The position numbers were made by a program, and so were the translations under genes. 64,000 nt of DNA from Alisma plantago-aquatica (Eukaryota; Streptophyta; Magnoliopsida; Alismatales; Alismataceae): the NCBI GenBank assembly GCA_963693085.1, contig OY856410.1:888473835-888537834 (forward strand). The letters run 5' to 3'. The notes under the pieces are model-generated. The model was not told the DNA's origin, searched no databases, and saw only the letters and a list, made by a program, of their open reading frames with translations. This document shows, in pieces, positions 22,851-35,536 of the stretch (positions within the stretch are counted from its first letter, which is position 1; each line of letters starts with the position of its first letter).

Positions 22851-25118
22851 TACTGTAAGAATTTATTTCATAACGCACTTCACTTATTTTATATTTCTTC
22901 TTTTGTTCAAAACACATTTGTTACATTTCAAATTTATATCTTATTCTTTTCTCTGAATCATTTTCATATTGTTTATCTACCTTTCAGATTAACTACCTTT
23001 AAACCCTGTATTACTATCAATACTAATTTACTTTTCGTAGTGCAAATCTCATGATTTTGTTTTATAGAGATGCTAGTATTCAAGGTCAAATCACTAGCGA
23101 CATCCCTTGAACTACTTCAACTCTAAACATTCTAGGGTTTGGTCCTTATCAGTAACATAGCATTATTGTGGTGTGACTTTGCTTCCTTAGTTTGAAATCA
23201 AACTTTAGATCTCATAAGTTCATCCATCTACTTGTAATTAATACAACAAATATGAATAATCATCAATGAACTATAGATATATAACAGAATTGTAGCATCA
23301 TCCAAGTTTTCTAGCATAACTTATTAACACAAATGCTACAAATAAACATGATACTTGTTACCCAAGCATCACACATGGCTCACAAGGCCATTCATATCTT
23401 GTCACCTCTCACTAGGCAACAACTTATTCACATGGCTCACAAGGCCATTCACATCTTGTCACCTCTCACTAGGCAACAACTTATTCACATGGCTCACAAG
23501 GCCATTCACATCTTGTCACCTCTCACTAGGCAACAACTTATTCACATGGTTCATAAAATCCGTACACATTATTACTTTTATTAAGCAACAACAACATCAA
23601 CACACAAAAAGCCAATCAACATTTATTATATAAATGTCACAGCCAAACTTGGCTATATTCATCATCTCATCATACCTGCATGGTTATTAGGCATGATAAC
23701 AATCATACAAGATATTTATCACATCATGTGATATAATAGTAATACCATCATTCCTTAACTGGGAATTAGGGTTCACTATCAAACAGGGCTTATCATTCCC
23801 TTTTCCCCAAATTAGGGTTAGGGTTCCCCATTTCTCATTAATTCAGACCCTCTTGAGTTAACCAACTTTATCTTGTATTAAGGTATTTGCCCTCTTAATA
23901 CATTCCATCACAGAATACTCACCCTTAGCATATAATGCATAGGCCACACATTAGAATTGTCCAGCTATCTCACATGATATGGACTTATCTTAGTTTAAGA
24001 CATAACTTTATTATAAAGTTGCCTATAAACAATCGCAATGATACACCCTCAACTAGGGTTTACTAATCATGTATTGGATCCATGCATTTGTTATACATTA
24101 TTGATTAGTACCATTAAGGTATTTCTCACCTAATCATTAAATTTAATCTGAACCTTATTGTGTTCCTTTATTTCTAATTAAGGATTGCTCATATGAGGTC
24201 CCAATGTTGGGTCTCCGATATCAGTTCCAACAAATTCTTAGTTGTTCTAATCTTTCTCTTATATCTCAACATCTTATCGTATATACATTCTCACTATGAT
24301 ACTGGTCTAACTTATCCAGAGTCTACCTTTATAATATCTTTAATAAGAGTCGTTAGATCCTAGTAACGCATCCTGCCAGCCGGACCAGGCCGAACCTGTA
24401 GTCCTGAAGCCAAGAGCTACTCAGGATTAACCAACTCCTATTGATCTCAAACGTGTGGAAAGAATATCCACTCAGGGAAAACTCAATTAAACCATCTTCT
24501 AGTCTACTTGATACAAAGAATATAAACAATAAATAAATCATTTCATGGCACGCAACAATATAAAAGAATCATATTTACTTTACAAACTGAAAATCTAATT
24601 TCATGCATATAAAAGCATTTCTAGTGATCTTTAAATCAAATAAGCAATATATAGTAAGAGTTATATCACATCCTATATTTAAATCTCTTACTCCTACATT
24701 AACTTCTGATCTCTTAACCCTAATATTTCTAGGGTTTCTCTCTAGCCTATCCTTCCTATGCATACCTGGCCAGGGCATCTAGAGAAGAATAGACAGAGTA
24801 GCTTGATACTGGTCAATCTAAGTATTCAGACACCTGGCCAGGGTATCTAAACACTCAGACCTCCCAGAGCTAAAGACATATAACTTCTTATTTGCCTCAC
24901 TTATAACTCTATCTTTCCACCCTAATGGTTCTTAACGACTCAACCTAAGCTCTTTACTTGGTTCTCGTGACCACGTCGTCTTCCTGCCATCTGCAATAGT
25001 ATAACAGAACACTTCCTGTTAGAAAATTACAGTTAGAAGGAAGACACTTAAGTCCTAATCCTATTGGTCTCTTATCGTCCCCTGACCTTGACTTAGAATA
25101 ACAATGTACTCAACCTAT
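22851..25118 (-). other. Non-coding internal region, unit 1 (about 2.3 kb)
   Basis: It occupies the place where gag, protease and reverse transcriptase should lie, between the primer site and the RNase H remnant. No protein domain is visible in any frame. The segment is collinear with the internal region of the element at 52968-63354. Examples are the GCATCCTGCCAGCCGGACCA block at 24368 versus 59327, and the blocks at 22850-23180 versus 57560-57900. It contains a 57-bp minisatellite and AAATTAGGGTTAGGGTT near 23810. Confidence 0.8.
23372..23547. repeat. 57-bp minisatellite, unit 1
   Basis: Three full copies plus a partial one start with CACATGG at 23372, 23429, 23486 and 23543. Because 57 is 19 codons, two + frames stay open and encode 19-residue repeats; this is a side effect of the period, not evidence of a gene. 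Confidence 0.93.
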
Positions 25119-25130
25119 GCTCTGATACCA
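25119..25130 (-). other. Primer binding site, unit 1
   Basis: The minus strand reads TGGTATCAGAGC, 3 bp from the LTR2 edge. It is complementary to initiator tRNA-Met. Confidence 0.92.
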
Positions 25131-25133
25131 AGA

Positions 25134-28129
25134 TGTCACACCCCGATCTCACACTAACCACTAATCACAAGATTAGGGCGCGACGGAGGGATTATCACAT
25201 AAAAAAATCACTGAGAAATTTTTTTTTAAACCTTGTAATGATATCCGGATTATTGCTATAAACTAAAACATAATAAACTATTGCGGAAGCATTTCAATTA
25301 AACTGGCTAGAGAACATAAACAGAGTTTACAACATGTAACATTGTTTAACAGAAAGTAAAATATAACAGTTAATTTACATCTTTTACACATTCGCCATAC
25401 ATACTCTCTCTCACCCACACCATGTCCCAAGGACCGAGGGGAAAGGATTAAGAGACCACTATCTAACTAACTACATATACCTTCTACTGACTAGGGTGGT
25501 AAGATTCCTTCAGATTCCTGGAACTGTCGCTGACCTAAAAATGTTTGAGTAGATGAGTGAGCCTACTCGCTCAGTGAATAGTTTTTCATTTAACTATCAC
25601 TAAACAACTCGTCAAGTTTATTATTCAGATTAATACAAAAAAATACTACACTGAGCAGTTCTAAAACAATATAATTGAAATAATAAAGAATGTAAATATT
25701 GCATCCAAAGAATAACTACTAGAAGACTATGTTCTAGTCTTCCTTAACTCTTTCATTTATAAGGAACTCTGTGAACCTATATGATCATATTTTAGCTTAT
25801 GCCCTGCTCTATGCAGTGTACTCTGCATAGAGACTCGCAGTGCACTACGGCCACATCGTACAAGACTTAGCGACACACCCGGGAAATGCTAAGTCTCACT
25901 GCCAGCCCTGTTCTGCTACAGGACCACAGGCTCTCCGGCCTCAATGCACTAACTCCGAGTGCTCTAGACTCCTCCTCTAACCTGAGTACACAGGCGGAGA
26001 GTCTCACTGGGTTACCACCGTGACTCCGCACGGATTAATGTTGAATAACCCCTATTTTCTCCAGTGCCACCGTGACTCCGCACGGATTATTGTTGGACAC
26101 TGCCTCTCTGTCCTCGTGCCACCGTGACTCCGCACGGTTATTGTTGCAACACGAGTTTCACCCCTAAGAAGCAGACCTCTCAAAGGGGTTCTACGGTGTT
26201 CAGGGCACCTAAGTCTAACATTAACATTATAGATACATTTTAAACAGAAATCATAACTCATATTACATTTCTCACAAGGCTCACACGGCCTGCCATATCA
26301 TATCATATAAAACATCATAGCTCAGGTATTCAAACATATATCATGTCTGCCCAACAAGTATTCTCATTCTAACATTTCATACATATCTGCATGATCTCAG
26401 TAACATCCCTTTCTAGGGCATGTCATATCTTATCACCTGCAATTCACGAGATATGTATTGTGAAAATAGGAAACCCTGTAGTATATATATACCAACTCAA
26501 AGAGAATAAGCATGTAAAGTTAAATGCACAAGAAACATACAATTCAACAGTTAAGCATCACCACATCTCATATTGAGAATTTTGATATCAAAATACTTGA
26601 TTCATTGTACACCCTATCCTTAGGGTTTCAGTTACCTCATTCACTTATCACATGGCAACACCCTATCCTTATATCATGCATGCAGGCAGATTTAAAATTC
26701 ATAAATATCCCAAATTCAAGTCAATTTGACACGTGCATATTGAATTCATTCAATTGAACATCTTAGTGCACTTCTAAGAGTAATTTACTTCACATATAAA
26801 AAAATCATCTGTAGTATTTCTATTCCAGTAATTGTATTAAGCACTTTTGGTTTCCATTGCACCAATAAAATCATTGAACTGTTCTACACTAATCACAAGC
26901 TGTTCTAGATCATGTATAATCATACAGAAACAATTTATAAAATAAAATTCAAGTTTCATCAAATACTGATAAAACGCCTGATAACCACTGATATCAGTGC
27001 AAAAATGCACAGTTTACCGAAAAATTTCAACGAAGGAGTTAAATGATGATAACTAAATGAACTCCTACTCACAGTGATTTGGTCTATCCGGATTCGTCCG
27101 GGGATGTGTCCAGGGCCTGTTTCGGGGCATTCGTTGGGTCTTCTTCAACCTTTGGTATTTCCTGTTTACGGTCCTGTTGCATCAATTGCTTTATGAACAC
27201 AACAGGTTGGTGGATAATTCAATTAAGATGCTCAACGCGGATGGGAGCTTTGGAACTCACCTGGATCTCAGATTCGGACCTAAAGAGCACCATTGGAGGT
27301 GCTAGCTGCGCCCAAAGGGCCTAGCTGCTTCCCCGCGCAGCTGCTGTGCGGCGCTACTGTTGGGGCGCCACCCTATAGGTGGGTGTCACTAGGGCAAAAT
27401 AGAGGAAGGTTGAAGAAGAAGAGGAGTTAGGTGCCACTTAATCAGAGCCACGGAGGCCCAAAGCCGTCGCCTAGCTCATTCTGCTGCTAGCTGGTCAAAT
27501 GCTGCTCTTTGCAGCTTCTGCTGCAGGCCGGCCGCCAATCTTGGGGCGCCGTCCTAGGGTGCCAGCAAGGTGAAGAAGAGTGGGAGGGAGTGGGGAAGAA
27601 GAAGAAGAGTGGGCGGAGCTCGATCCAAGCTGTGATTTCCCTGGATCGCCAACAACCCCCCCGCTACCCTCTCTCTCGAGCACCGCTTTCAAGCGGTTGC
27701 TTCTGTCGATTGCGTGAAAATGAAGAGATAAGGAAGAGAACGGAAATGAAAGAAAAGAAATAGCCACAAATTTGGGAAAATTGCAGATTGGGTCCATGGA
27801 AAAGTAAAAATGCGATAACTTTTTACCCGCTTGTCCAATTTGAATGATTTCTCTTGCGAAACTTCAAGAATGAGGCCCACTACAAAACCCAAGGCATGAA
27901 AGCATGCTAATTATTCTGTTTTACTGGTTCAAAGTCTCAATTGCATCCAAAAATCACTTTACTCAACTTAATCATCTTAATTATGCACTAATTGATCTTA
28001 TGTGCTTGATTCAACTAAATCAAGTTAATGATTCACTAACTACCTCATGAGCACATAAATTAACTCAAATAACTTTAATTAGGCTCAAATTATAAAGCTT
28101 ACCAATAAAATTTGGAACATGTCATAACA
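25134..28129 (-). repeat. LTR2, the middle LTR of the array (2996 bp)
   Basis: Shared by both units: a primer site on its left side and a polypurine tract on its right, with no target duplication of its own. It agrees with LTR3 against LTR1 at diagnostic sites along nearly all its length, such as GATTAGGGCGCGACG near 25170 and the GCATCCAAAAATCAC block near 27940. Confidence 0.95.
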
Positions 28130-29665
28130 ATCTCCCTCCCTTATAAGAATTTTGTCCCGAAATTCCTAAAAGAAAAGGAAACTTGTTATGCATATCTGAC
28201 TCAAGCTCCCACGTGGATTCCTCTAGGTTATGATTCCTCCATATAACTTTCACTAACGGTATCTCACGTTTCTTAAGTTTCTTGATCCTTCGATCAACTA
28301 TCTGAACTGGTCCCTCAACATAGGACACATCTGATCTGAGCTGTGCAGGTTCTGGGTCAACTATCTTTTCTGTACTAGGATAGCATTTCTTCAACATGGA
28401 TACATGGAACACATCATGCAGATTAGACAATTCAGATGGCAATTCTAACCTATAGGCTACAGGTCCAATCTTCTCAATGATAGGATACGGGCCCATAAAC
28501 CTAGGAGTCAGTTTTCCTCTTTTACCAAACCTCAACACTCCTTTCCACGGTGAAACCTTCAGGTACACTTTATCACCAACGTCAAACTCTAAGAGGTTAA
28601 CGCCTCTTCTCAGCATAACTCTTATGCCTATCCTGAACAACTATCAACTGCTCTCAGCATGTCCTCAAGAGTCTGAATGGTCCTCTCTGACTGACCATCC
28701 GTCTGTGGGAGAAAAGTTGTACTGAACCTCAACTTTGTGCCCAAAGCTCAATGCAACTGATTCCAAAACCTGGATGTGAACTTAGAATCCTTACCTGATA
28801 TAATTGAAACCAGGATACCATGTAACCTATCTATCTCATCCACATATATCTTAGCCAACTTTGGGACATCAAAGGTTGACTTAACAGGAAGAAAGTGAGC
28901 AGACTTAGTCAATCTATCCACAATCACCCATATCGAGTCACAACCTCTAGGTGTCATGGACAACCCTATCACAAATTCCATTATGATATGTTTCCACTTC
29001 CACTCTGGTATACGAAGAAATTGCAAAGTACATGTAGGTTTCTGGTGCTCAGCCTTAACTTGCTGTCACACACTGCACCTAACCACCTACTCAACTACAT
29101 CCCTCTTCATACCAGGCCACCCATACAATTCCTTGAGATTCTTGCACATCTTAGTGTTGCCAGGATGCATAGCTTACATTGATGCATGTGCTTTCTTAAG
29201 AATATACTCTTTCAAATCACTATCTCGAGGTACACACAACCTGTCATGCTAATACAACACGCCATCATCTGAAAACCTAAACTTTGGTTTCTTCCTCCTA
29301 TCATGTCATGCATGATCTACTGTAACTCACTGTCACCCTACTGAAGTTCCTTGATCTGATCGTAAAAAGTAGGCTTGACTTGTATCTGTGCAATCAAACC
29401 ACTCTGCTCTGTCACCCCTAAGTCTAAGTTCAACTTTCACATTTCTACTAGCATGTCTTTCTTGCAACATGCCATACAGAATGCATCAACTGTTGAACTT
29501 AACTTTATGCTCAAAGCATCTGCTACCACATTCGTATTTCCAGGGTGATAATCTATCATCATATTATAAAGATAGTGACGTCGTGTCTTAAGAGGATGAA
29601 CTACAACAGCTAACTTCAAATCATGTATCAGGTAATACTCCTCATTCTATGCTACTTCTTGTTAT
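28122..29665 (-). pseudogene. pol: pol remnant, unit 2
   Basis: Same content and damage as the unit 1 copy: RNase H tail (29437-29619), integrase zinc-binding region, core (29026 leftward) and the C-terminal plus chromodomain frame (28640-28122). It shares the two lost catalytic aspartates and the internal deletion, so the damage predates the duplication. It has its own extra nonsense change at 28748 (Arg codon to TGA), which shortens the core frame relative to unit 1. Confidence 0.9.
28130..28142 (-). other. Polypurine tract, unit 2
   Basis: The minus strand reads AAGGGAGGGAGA next to LTR2, as in unit 1. Confidence 0.85.
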
Positions 29666-31933
29666 TACTGTAAGAATTTATTTCATAACGCACTTCACTT
29701 ATTTTATATTTCTTCTTTTGTTCAAAACACATTTGTTACATTTCAAATTTATATCTTATTCTTTTCTCTGAATCATTTTCATATTGTTTATCTACCTTTC
29801 ATATTAACTACCTTTAAACCCTGGATTACTATCAATACTAATTTACTTTTCATAGTGCAAATCTCATGATTTTGTTTTATAGAGATGCTAGTATTCAAGG
29901 TCAAATCACTAGCGACATCCCTTGAACTACTTCAACTCTAAACATTCTAGGGTTTGGTCCTTATCAGTAACATAGCATTATTGTGGTGTGACTTTGCTTC
30001 CTTAGTTTGAAATCAAACTTTAGATCTCATAAGTTCATCCATCTACTTGTAATGAATACAACAGATATGAATAATCATCAATGAACTATAGATATATAAC
30101 AGAAATGTAACATCAGCCAAGTTCTCTAGCATAACTTATTAACACAAATGCTACAAATAAACATGATACTTGTTACCCAAGCATCACACATGGCTCACAA
30201 GGCCATTCATATCTTGTCACCTCTCACTAGGCAACAACTTATTCACATGGCTCACAAGGCCATTCACATCTTGTCACCTCTCACTACGAAACAACTTATT
30301 CAAATGGCTCACAAGGCCATTCACATCTTGTCACCTCTCACTAGGCAACAACTTATTCACATGGTTCATAAAATTCGTACACATTATTACTTTTATTAAG
30401 CAACAACAACATCAACACACAAAAAGCCAATCAACATTTATTATATAAATGTCACAGCCAAACTTGGCTATATTCATCATCTCATCATACCTGCATGGTT
30501 ATTAGGCATGATAACAGTCATACAAGATATTTATCACATCATGTGATATAATAGTAATACCATCATTCCTTAACCAGGAATTAGGGTTCACTATCAAACA
30601 GGGCTTATCATTCCCTTTTCCCCAAATTAGGGTTAGGGTTCCCCATTTCTCATTAATTCAGACCCTCTTGAGTTAACCAACTTTATCTTGTATTAAGGTA
30701 TTTTCCCTCTTAATACATTCCATCACAGAATACTCACCCTTAGCATATAATGCATAGGCCACACATTAGAATTGTCCAGCTATCTCACATGATATGGACT
30801 TATCTTAGTTTAAGACATAACTTTATTATAAAGTTGCCTATAAACAATCGCAATGATACACCCTCAACTAGGGTTTACTAATCATGTATTGGATCCATGC
30901 ATTTGTTATACATTATTGATTAGTACCATTAAGGTATTTCTCACCTAATCATTAAATTTAATCTGAACCTTATTGTGTTCCTTTATTTCTAATTAAGGAT
31001 TTCTCATATGAGGTCCCAATGTTGGGTCTCCGATATCAGTTCCAACAAATTCTTAGTTGTTCTAATCTTTCTCTTATATCTCAACATCTTATCGTATATA
31101 CATTCTCACTATGATACTGGTCTAACTTATCCAGAGTCTACCTTTATAATATCTTTAATAAGAGTCGTTAGATCCTAGTAACGCATCATGCCAGCCGGAC
31201 CAGGCCGAACCTGTAGTCCTGAAGCCAAGAGCTACTCAGGATTAACCAACTCCTATTGATCTCAAATGTGTGGAGAGAATATCCACTCAGGGCAAACTCA
31301 TTTAAACCATCTTCTAGTCTACTTGATACAAAGAATATAAACAATAAATAAATAATTTCATGGCACGCAACAATATAAAAGAATCATATTTACTTTACAA
31401 ACTAAAAATCTAATTTCATGCATATAAAAGCATTTCTAGTGATCTTTAAATCAAATAAGCAATATATAGTAAGAGTTATATCACATCCTATATTTAAATC
31501 TCTTACTCCTACATTAACTTCTGATCTCTTAACCCTAAGATTTCTAGGGTTTCTCTCTAGCCTATCCTTCCTCTGCATACCTGGCCAGGGCATCCAGAGA
31601 AGAATAGACAGAGTAGCTTGATACTGGTCAATCTAAGTATTCAGACACCTGGCCAGGGTATCTAAACACTCAGACCTCCCAGAGCTAAAGACATATAACT
31701 TCTTATTTGCATCACTTATAACTCTATCTTTCTACCCTAATGGTTCTTAACGCATCAACCTAAGCTCTTTACTTGGTTCTCGTGACCACGTCCTCTTCCT
31801 GCCATCTGCAATAGTATAACAGAACACTTCCTGTTAGAAAATTACAGTTAGAAGGAAGACACTTAAGTCCTAATCCTATTGGTCTCTTATCGTCCCCTGA
31901 CCTTGACTTAGAATAACAATGTACTCAACCTAT
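29666..31933 (-). other. Non-coding internal region, unit 2
   Basis: Nearly identical to 22851-25118 with scattered substitutions. No coding content is visible. Confidence 0.8.
30187..30362. repeat. 57-bp minisatellite, unit 2
   Basis: Copies start at 30187, 30244, 30301 and 30358 (partial). Copy number equals that of unit 1, with a few private changes (CTACGAAAC, CAAATGG), so the repeat existed before the duplication. Confidence 0.93.
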
Positions 31934-31945
31934 GCTCTGATACCA
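31934..31945 (-). other. Primer binding site, unit 2
   Basis: The minus strand reads TGGTATCAGAGC, 3 bp from the LTR3 edge. Confidence 0.92.
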
Positions 31946-31948
31946 AGA

Positions 31949-34900
31949 TGTCACACCTCGATCTCACACTAACCACTAATCACAAGATTAGGGCGCGACG
32001 GAGGGATTATCACATAAACAAATCACTGAGAACTTTTTTTTTAAACCTTGTAATGATATCCGGATTATTGCTTTAAACTAAAACATAATAAACTATTGCG
32101 GAAGCATTTCAATTAAACTGGCTAGAGAACATAAACAGAGTTTACAACATGTAACATTGTTTAATAGAAAGTAAAATATAACAGTTAATTTACATCTTTT
32201 ACACATTCGCCATACATACTCTCTCTCACCCACACCATGTTCCAAGGACCGAGGGGAAAGGATTAAGAGACCACTATCTAACTAACTACATATACCTTCT
32301 ACTGACTAGGGTGGTAAGATTCCTTCAGATTCCTGGAACTGTCGCTGACCTGAAAATGTTTGAGTAGATGAGTGAGCCTACTCGCTCAGTGAATAGTTTT
32401 TCATTTAACTATCACTAAAAAACTCGTCAAGTTTATTATTCAGATTAATACAAAAAAAAATACTACACTGAGCAGTTCTAAAACAATATAATTGAAATAA
32501 CAAAGAATGTAAATATTGCATCCAAAGAATAACTACTAGAAGACTATGCTCTAGTCTTCCTTAACTCTTTCATTTATAAGGAACTCTGTGAACCTATATG
32601 ATCATATTTTAGCTTATGCCCTGATCTATGCAGTGTACTCTGCATAGAGACTCGCAGTGCACTACGGCCACACCGTACAAGACTTAGCGACACACCCAGG
32701 AAATGCTAAGTCTGACTGCCAGCCCTGTTCTGCTACAGGACCACAGGCTCTCCAGCCTCAATGCACTAACTCCGAGTGCTCTAGACTCCTCATCTAACCT
32801 GAGTACACAGGCGGAGAGTCTCACTGGGTTACCGTCGTGACTCCGCACAGATTAATGTACACAGGCGGAGAGTCTCACTGGGTTACGATCGTGACTCCGC
32901 ACAGATTAATGTTGAATAACCCCTATTTTCTCCAGTGCCACCGTGACTCCGCACAGATTATTGTTGGACACTGCCTCTCTGTCCTCGTGCCACCGTGACT
33001 CTGCACAGTTATTGTTGCAACACGAGTTTCACCCCTAAGAAGCAGACCTCTCAAAGGGGTTCTACGGTGTTCAGGGCACCTAAGTCTAACATTAACATTA
33101 TAGATACATTTTAAACAGAAATCATAACTCATTTTACATTTCTCACAAGGCTCACACGGCCTGCCATATCATATCATATAAAACATCATAGCTCAGGTAT
33201 TCAAACATATATCATGTCTGCCCAACAAGTATTCTCATTCTAACATTTCATACATATCTGCATGATCTCAGTAACATCCCTTTCTAGGGCATGTCATATC
33301 TTATCACCTGCAATTCACGAGATATGTATTGTGAAAATAGGAAACCCTGTAGTATATATATACCAACTCAAAGAGAATAAGCATGTAAAGTTAAATGCAC
33401 AAGAAACATACAATTCAACAGTTAAGCATCACCACATCTCATATTGAGAATTTTGATATCAAAATACTTGATTCATTGTACACCCTATCCTTAGGGTTTC
33501 AGTTACCTCATTCACTTATCACATGGCAACACCCTATCCTTATATCATGCATGCAGGCAGATTTAAAATTCATAAATATCCCAAATTCAAGTCAATTTGA
33601 CACGTGCATATTGAATTCATTCAATTGAACATCTTAGTGCACTTCTAAGAGTAATTTACTTCACATATAAAAAAATCATCTGTAGTATTTCTATTCCAGT
33701 AATTGTATTAAGCACTTTTGGTTTCCATTGCACCAATAAAATCATTGAACTGTTCTACACTAATCACAAGCTGTTCTAGATCATGTATAATCATACAGAA
33801 ACAATTTATAAAATAAAATTCAAGTTTCATCAAATACTGATAAAACGCCTGATAACCACTGATATCAGTGCAAAAATGCACAGTTTACCAAAAAATTCCA
33901 ACGAAGGAGTTAAATGATGATAACTAAATGAACTCCTACTCACAGTGATTTGGTCTATCCAGATTTGTCCGAGGATGTGTCCAGGGCCTATTTCGGGGCA
34001 TTCGTTGGGTCTTCTTCAACCTTTGGTATTTCCTGTTTACGGTCCTGTTGCATCAATTGCTTTATGAACACAACAGGTTGGCGGAGAATTCAATTAAGAT
34101 GCTCAATGCGGATGGGAGCTTTGGAACTCACATGGATCTCAGATTCGGACCTAAAGAGCACCATTGGAGGTGCTAGCTGCGCCCAAAGCGCCTAGCTGCT
34201 GCCCCGCGCAGCTGCTGTGCGGCGCTACTGTTGGGGCGCCACCCTATAGGTGGGTGCCACTAGGGCGAAACATAGGAAGGTTGAAGAAGAAGAGGAGTTA
34301 GGCGCCACTTAATCAGAGCCACGGAGGCCCAAAGCCGTCGCCTAGCTCATCCTGCTGCTAGCTGGTCAAACGCTGCTCTTTGCAGCTTCTGCTGCAGGCC
34401 GGCCGCCAAGCTTGGGGCGCCGTCCTAGGGTGCCAGCAAGGTGAAGAAGAGTGGGAGGGAGTGGGGAAGAAGAAGAAGAAGAGTGGGCGGAGCTCGATCC
34501 AAGCTGTGATTTCCCTGGATCGCCAACAACCCCCCCGCTACCCTCTCTCTCGAGCACCACTTTCAAGCAGTTGCTTCTGTCGATTGCGTGAAAATGAAGA
34601 GATAAGGAAGAGAACGGAAATGAAAGAAAAGAAATAGCCACAAATTTGGGAAAATTGCAGATTGGGTCCATGGAAAAGTAAAAATGCGATAACTTTTTAC
34701 CCGCTTGTCCAATTTGAATGATTTCTCTTGCGAAACTTCAAGAATGAGGCCCACTACAAAACCCAAGGCATGAAAGCATGCTAATTATTCTGTTTTACTG
34801 GTTCAAAGTCTCAATTGCATCCAAAAATCACTTTACTCAACTTAATCATCTTAATTATGCACTAATTGATCTTATGTGCTTGATTCAACTAAATCAAGTT

Positions 34901-35003
34901 AATGATTCACTAACTACCTCATGAGCACATAAATTAACTCAAATAACTTTAATTAGGCTCAAATTATAAAGCTTACCAATAAAATTTGGAACAGGTCAAA
35001 ACA
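31949..35003 (-). repeat. LTR3 of the array (3055 bp)
   Basis: Begins TGTCACACCTCG and ends GGTCAAAACA (the others end GGTCATAACA). It is about 59 bp longer than LTR2, mostly because of a 54-bp tandem duplication at 32804-32911. Several CpG sites in the mini-hairpin block have become CpA here (GCACAG for GCACGG). Confidence 0.95.
32804..32911. repeat. 54-bp tandem duplication private to LTR3
   Basis: TACACAGGCGGAGAGTCTCA starts at 32804 and again at 32858. The duplicated unit includes one CCGTG-type mini-hairpin. LTR1 and LTR2 have a single copy. Confidence 0.9.
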
Positions 35004-35008
35004 TAAAC
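35004..35008. other. Target site duplication TAAAC (right)
   Basis: Exact match to 18311-18315. Confidence 0.9.
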
Positions 35009-35536
35009 GGTAGCTTAAACTAACTCTAGGATTTCCAGGCGATCTAGAGGAGTCATAGGCCTCATCGACCACCAGGACCAGAAGGTACATTTCAAACATC
35101 ATTGAACGCCAGTAATCATGGATCACAAGATCCTTGGCAACTGCCAAAATACAAGCTCATCCATCAAACACATCACAAGGTCAACCATCCACTCAGGGCA
35201 TCCAAGCAAACCCTAAACTCAATACATGATGTCATTACTCAAACCAAGGTGTGATAAGGCACCCCAAAGCACTACCTATCCAACAAGGTGTCAAAACATG
35301 TAAGTCACAATAAGCATGTGACAATTTGCAAGAAAAACCCTAAACATTGGTAATTGCAATTAGATCCAAAACAAGCACATATAAGCATAACTAGCTCAAA
35401 CAAACTGGACCAAACTTGAAACATAGGTCTGTCACATGTTAACAAATCACATCATAAGGTTTTATTAAGATTTTAACCATATCTAATTATGATAAGAAAG
35501 AATGTTCAACCAGAAAGGCAAGGTCCTGGGTATTAC
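35009..35536 (-). repeat. Right part of an older LTR interrupted by the array
   Basis: Ends in GGTCCTGGGTATTACA on +, which on the minus strand is TGTAATACCCAGGACC, a canonical LTR start. It should join 14751-18310 when the array is removed. No coding content. Confidence 0.5.

Larger units (their letters stand above)
18316..35003 (-). mobile_element. Three-LTR tandem array of a non-autonomous Ty3/gypsy (Tekay-like) element
   Basis: The structure is LTR1 (18316-21314), internal 1 (21315-25133), LTR2 (25134-28129), internal 2 (28130-31948), LTR3 (31949-35003). Both internal regions are exactly 3819 bp. The element lies on the minus strand: primer sites sit at the right and polypurine tracts at the left of each internal region. 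Perfect TAAAC repeats flank the whole array but not the middle LTR, where internal DNA abuts directly on both sides. That means one integration, with the second unit gained by unequal LTR recombination (or insertion of a pre-formed tandem). The copies differ by scattered substitutions only. Confidence 0.95.

Noticed and set aside
23372..23547. CRISPR-like direct repeats
   Set aside because: Contiguous minisatellite without spacers in a plant genome.
23809..23826. Interstitial telomere repeat
   Set aside because: Only about two TTAGGGT units, and the plant unit would be TTTAGGG; part of the LTR element leader.
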